Origin: Candidatus Poribacteria bacterium
Lineage (GTDB): Bacteria; Poribacteria; WGA-4E; UBA9662
Length of the DNA: 8,224 nucleotides
Assembly: GCA_002729015.1 (NCBI GenBank)
Contig: PBVO01000101.1
Location: 14,202 to 22,425 of the forward strand
Direction of reading: 5' to 3'
Shown: piece after piece, positions 6,421 through 8,224 of the stretch
Layout: the number at the start of each line of letters is the position of its first letter
Position numbering within the stretch: the stretch's first letter is position 1
Program-made: the position numbers and the translations under genes
Notes under the pieces: generated by a model
The model's input: the letters and a program-made list of their open reading frames with translations, nothing else
The model's database searches: none
Told to the model about the DNA's origin: nothing

Positions 6421-6438
6421 GTTATTGATCTACCATAC

Positions 6439-6466
6439 TTAACGGCAGAAACCTAAAAAAACTTTA
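6439..6466 (-). promoter_or_regulatory. Sigma-28 (FliA) promoter for flgM-flgN-flgK-flgL
   Basis: Reading the - strand, TAAAG starts at 6466 and GCCGTTAA occupies 6446-6439. The consensus is TAAA-N15-GCCGATAA; here there are 16 bases between TAAA and GCCG, and one mismatch in the -10 box. Spacings of 15 or 16 both occur among known sites. The start of transcription is expected near 6432, about 48 bases before the flgM ATG. The match, the orientation and the gene downstream all agree with late-class control of flgM and the junction proteins. Confidence 0.8.
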
Positions 6467-6476
6467 GAAAAAATTG

Positions 6477-6500
6477 AAAAAAAATTGGTTCCCTTACCAA
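6477..6500 (-). terminator. Weak intrinsic terminator after flgJ
   Basis: In the sense of flgJ, TTGGT (6500-6496) pairs with ACCAA (6489-6485) around AAGGGA, followed at once by eight T (6484-6477). The stem is only 5 bp with two G-C pairs, so it is likely a partial terminator. It lies between the flgJ stop and the sigma-28 promoter, where the early rod/ring unit would hand over to the late unit. A second inverted repeat, TTGAAG-N6-CTTCAA at 6522-6539, lies 7 bases after the flgJ stop but lacks a T run. Confidence 0.5.
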
Positions 6501-6546
6501 CGGTCATCAGATAATACATTATTGAAGCTTGATCTTCAAACGAAAA

Positions 6547-6900
6547 TTAGCTTCTCCGCAGTTGTGCATAGACCATATCAGCAATACCAATACCTCTTTT
6601 AGAGGCAATTTTACCGATTTCCTGATCAAGCATGTCGGTGAAAATATTTTCGGCATTACCACCATCAAGAAAATCACTTTTTGGTACAGCTGATCGCATT
6701 TGTTTCAGCATATGGTGAGTAAACAGGGACTCAAATTCTTGAGCCACAGATTTTAGTTCTTGGTCAAAAGGTTTCTGAACTTGGTCGGTATTTTTTTCTA
6801 CTTTTTCTTTCTGGAAAGGATTTTTTTTCCGATATTGTTCCAGATTAGGGTTGTGTAGGCTACGATTTGATAATTGACCAAGGTTAGATGCTAGTTTCAT
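6547..6900 (-). CDS. flgJ: Rod-binding protein FlgJ, single-domain form
   Basis: The 117-residue protein corresponds to the N-terminal rod-binding (rod-capping) half of enterobacterial FlgJ. Seen are a basic, polar N-terminal tail (about 15-45) and the rod-binding signature EFESLFTHHMLKQMRSAV (about 55-72). It continues with AENIFTDMLDQEIGKIASKRGIGIADMVYAQL (83-114), where IGIADM stands for the usual GIGLAD. The muramidase domain found in E. coli FlgJ (about 313 residues in all) is absent. This is the normal state in many groups outside beta- and gammaproteobacteria and does not look like truncation: the frame ends cleanly and flgM follows. The Shine-Dalgarno AGGAG at 6914-6918 is 13 bases from the ATG, longer than usual, but no nearer ATG, GTG or TTG in frame improves this. 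It lies 24 bp after flgI. Confidence 0.9.
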   Translation of the reverse strand: MKLASNLGQLSNRSLHNPNLEQYRKKNPFQKEKVEKNTDQVQKPFDQELKSVAQEFESLFTHHMLKQMRSAVPKSDFLDGGNAENIFTDMLDQEIGKIASKRGIGIADMVYAQLRRS

Positions 6901-6924
6901 TTTGTTAATATTACTCCTACTTAG

Positions 6925-8067
6925 CTAACGGATAATTAACTTAGCATGAAGCGAGCCATTCTTCTCAATGTTTTGCAAAATGGAAATCAGTTCTCGTGGT
7001 GTTGCACCCAATGCATTAAGCGAATCAACTACGTTGGCAACGGTTGTACTTTCTGGTATCTCTGTCAGCCAACCTTCTGATTCTTGAGTGATGATATCTG
7101 TCTCGGATGAAACAATTGTTTGACCGGCAGTTGCCGGTGATGGTTGACTAATATCGGTTTCAGTATTAATGGTTACAAATAAACTGCCATGTGTGACAGC
7201 TACCTCAGATATAGCGACATTCGAACCAATAACAACTGTTCCAGTTTTCTCATCAATTACTACTCGAGCTGGTCGGTCAATGATGATTTTTAAATCGCCA
7301 ATTTGAGCTAAAAATCGAATAACGTTATCAGTGTAGATATTTTCATCTGAATTTTGAAGGATAGATGGAATAATGACACGAACGGAACCACTGTCGACCG
7401 TGGTCGCAGGTTTGGGTGTATAGCTAAGTTCATTGTTGATTGCATCAGCTATGTTAACTGCGGTAGTGTAATCAGCATGATAAGGTACTAAAACTAGTTC
7501 TTCACCTTCAAAAACGTCGAGGCGCATGGCTTTATGGACAATACCACCATTGGGTACCGTGCCCGCTGTTGGATGGTTTTTTTGGATGCTATCTCCTCCT
7601 GAAGAGGCACCATAACCACCTAGTGATATTACCCCACCTGCCATTACATATACTTCCTTAGTTGCATCTAGTGGATGAAAGAGGGGCGTGGGTAGTAGTG
7701 TACCACCTTGTAAGCTGGTAGCCGTTTGTAATGAGTCTATTTGCACATCTATCTCTGAACCAATTTTAGCAAAGGGTGGTAACACCGCAGTTACCGTAAC
7801 TACCGCGGTGTTTTTGGTGTCTAAGCGATCCAATTCCATCGTGATTCCCATGTTCTGGATCATATTTTCAACAAACCGCTGTGTTACTTGGCTCTGCTTA
7901 TCACCAGTATTGTTAAGACCAGTTACTAAGCCCATACCAAATAGCTTAGCCTCGTGAATTCCATCCACGGTAACTACATCCTTGATTCGGGTTTGAATTG
8001 CAAAAGAAGAATTATTGAAAACGGATATAATCAATAAATTAATCACAACAACGGTCAGCTTTTTCAT
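6925..8067 (-). CDS. flgI: Flagellar P-ring protein precursor FlgI
   Basis: FlgI is secreted to the periplasm by the Sec system and polymerises into the P ring around the distal rod in the peptidoglycan layer. Residues 1-23 form a signal peptide: KK, then a hydrophobic core VVVINLLIISVF, and probable cleavage after SSFA. The mature part begins IQTRIKDVVTVDG, matching the family start RIKD. GMGLVTGLNNTGD at 44-56 is the hallmark motif. GGVISLGGYGASSGGDSIQKNHPTAGTVPNGG at about 143-174 and the ending LNALGATPRELISILQNIEKNGSLHAKLIIR are equally typical. The 380 residues are slightly more than the usual 365-370. The ATG has AAGGT about 5 bases upstream (8073-8077). It lies 40 bp after flgH and 24 bp before flgJ, forming an flgH-flgI-flgJ run. 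Assembly normally needs the chaperone FlgA, which is not in the window. Confidence 0.97.
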   Translation of the reverse strand: MKKLTVVVINLLIISVFNNSSFAIQTRIKDVVTVDGIHEAKLFGMGLVTGLNNTGDKQSQVTQRFVENMIQNMGITMELDRLDTKNTAVVTVTAVLPPFAKIGSEIDVQIDSLQTATSLQGGTLLPTPLFHPLDATKEVYVMAGGVISLGGYGASSGGDSIQKNHPTAGTVPNGGIVHKAMRLDVFEGEELVLVPYHADYTTAVNIADAINNELSYTPKPATTVDSGSVRVIIPSILQNSDENIYTDNVIRFLAQIGDLKIIIDRPARVVIDEKTGTVVIGSNVAISEVAVTHGSLFVTINTETDISQPSPATAGQTIVSSETDIITQESEGWLTEIPESTTVANVVDSLNALGATPRELISILQNIEKNGSLHAKLIIR

Positions 8068-8107
8068 GATTTACCTTATTTTTTTAAATACTTTTGTCAA
8101 AAAAATG

Positions 8108-8224
8108 CTAGAAGATCCAAACCCAATCGAGAAGTCTACTCAATAAACCTGGTTTCTGTTGTCGAGAAATCATACCTTTACCTTGGTAGGCGATTTCTGC
8201 ATTGGCTAAACTCGTCGACATGAC
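8108..8224 (-). CDS. flgH: Flagellar L-ring protein FlgH, C-terminal end (partial)
   Basis: The frame is open from the window edge to a TAG at 8110-8108 and gives 38 residues, ending in ANAEIAYQGKGMISRQQ then KPGLLSRLLDWVWIF. The pattern A-x-A-x-I-A-Y-x-G-x-G, then Q-K/R-P-G-hydrophobic-hydrophobic-x-R-hydrophobic to the C terminus, is the standard end of FlgH, the outer-membrane lipoprotein that forms the L ring. The rest of the gene, including its lipobox signal peptide, lies beyond position 8224. The position directly before flgI is the normal one. Confidence rests on the motif and the neighbour together, because only the tail is visible. Confidence 0.9.
   Translation of the reverse strand, partial: VMSTSLANAEIAYQGKGMISRQQKPGLLSRLLDWVWIF

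Noticed and set aside
6821..6828. A8 run in the coding strand of flgJ as a slippage or frameshift site
   Set aside because: Runs of A are expected at lysine codons in A+T-rich DNA, and the frame after it matches the rod-binding domain. No alternative product is suggested.
7688..7957. + strand open frame opposite flgI
   Set aside because: It is antisense to the conserved FlgI core, with no supporting signals.

Overview
The window is one block of flagellar axial-structure genes from a Gram-negative bacterium. P-ring (FlgI) and L-ring (FlgH) genes are both present, so the cell has a peptidoglycan layer and an outer membrane. By eye the DNA is A+T-rich, around 40% G+C. The order flgH-flgI-flgJ-flgM-flgN-flgK-flgL, a FlgJ without a muramidase domain, an enlarged FlgL and a sigma-54 type promoter fit deltaproteobacteria-like lineages (in the broad sense) better than enterobacteria. 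That placement is an inference, and no species can be named.

Layout. Positions 1-138 hold a well-spaced sigma-54 (RpoN) -24/-12 promoter and a short leader. On the + strand follow flgF (139-894) and flgG (922-1707), the rod genes. A 148-bp gap contains small hairpins and then a perfect 15-bp inverted repeat flanked by A and T tracts, which can end transcription from both sides. Everything to the right is on the - strand and converges on this terminator. In transcription order it is the 3' end of flgH (8224-8108), flgI (8067-6925), flgJ (6900-6547), a small terminator-like hairpin plus a sigma-28 (FliA) type promoter (6500-6439), flgM (6384-6052), flgN (5916-5398), flgK (5388-3694) and flgL (3652-1856).

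How the genes work together. FlgF and FlgG build the rod. FlgJ assists rod assembly through the peptidoglycan, and FlgI and FlgH form the bushings around it. After the hook is finished, FlgK and FlgL join hook to filament; FlgN is their export chaperone. FlgM holds sigma-28 inactive until it is exported. The sequence suggests the usual two-step control: rod genes under sigma-54, and flgM-flgN-flgK-flgL with their own sigma-28 promoter.

No new biological system is evident; the gene content is ordinary. Points worth a second look are the convergent split of an otherwise co-directional flg cluster, a duplicated domain inside FlgL, a G8 tract inside flgK, GGA-bearing hairpins in the flgM leader and the flgG 3' region, and the promoter/terminator boundary upstream of flgM.
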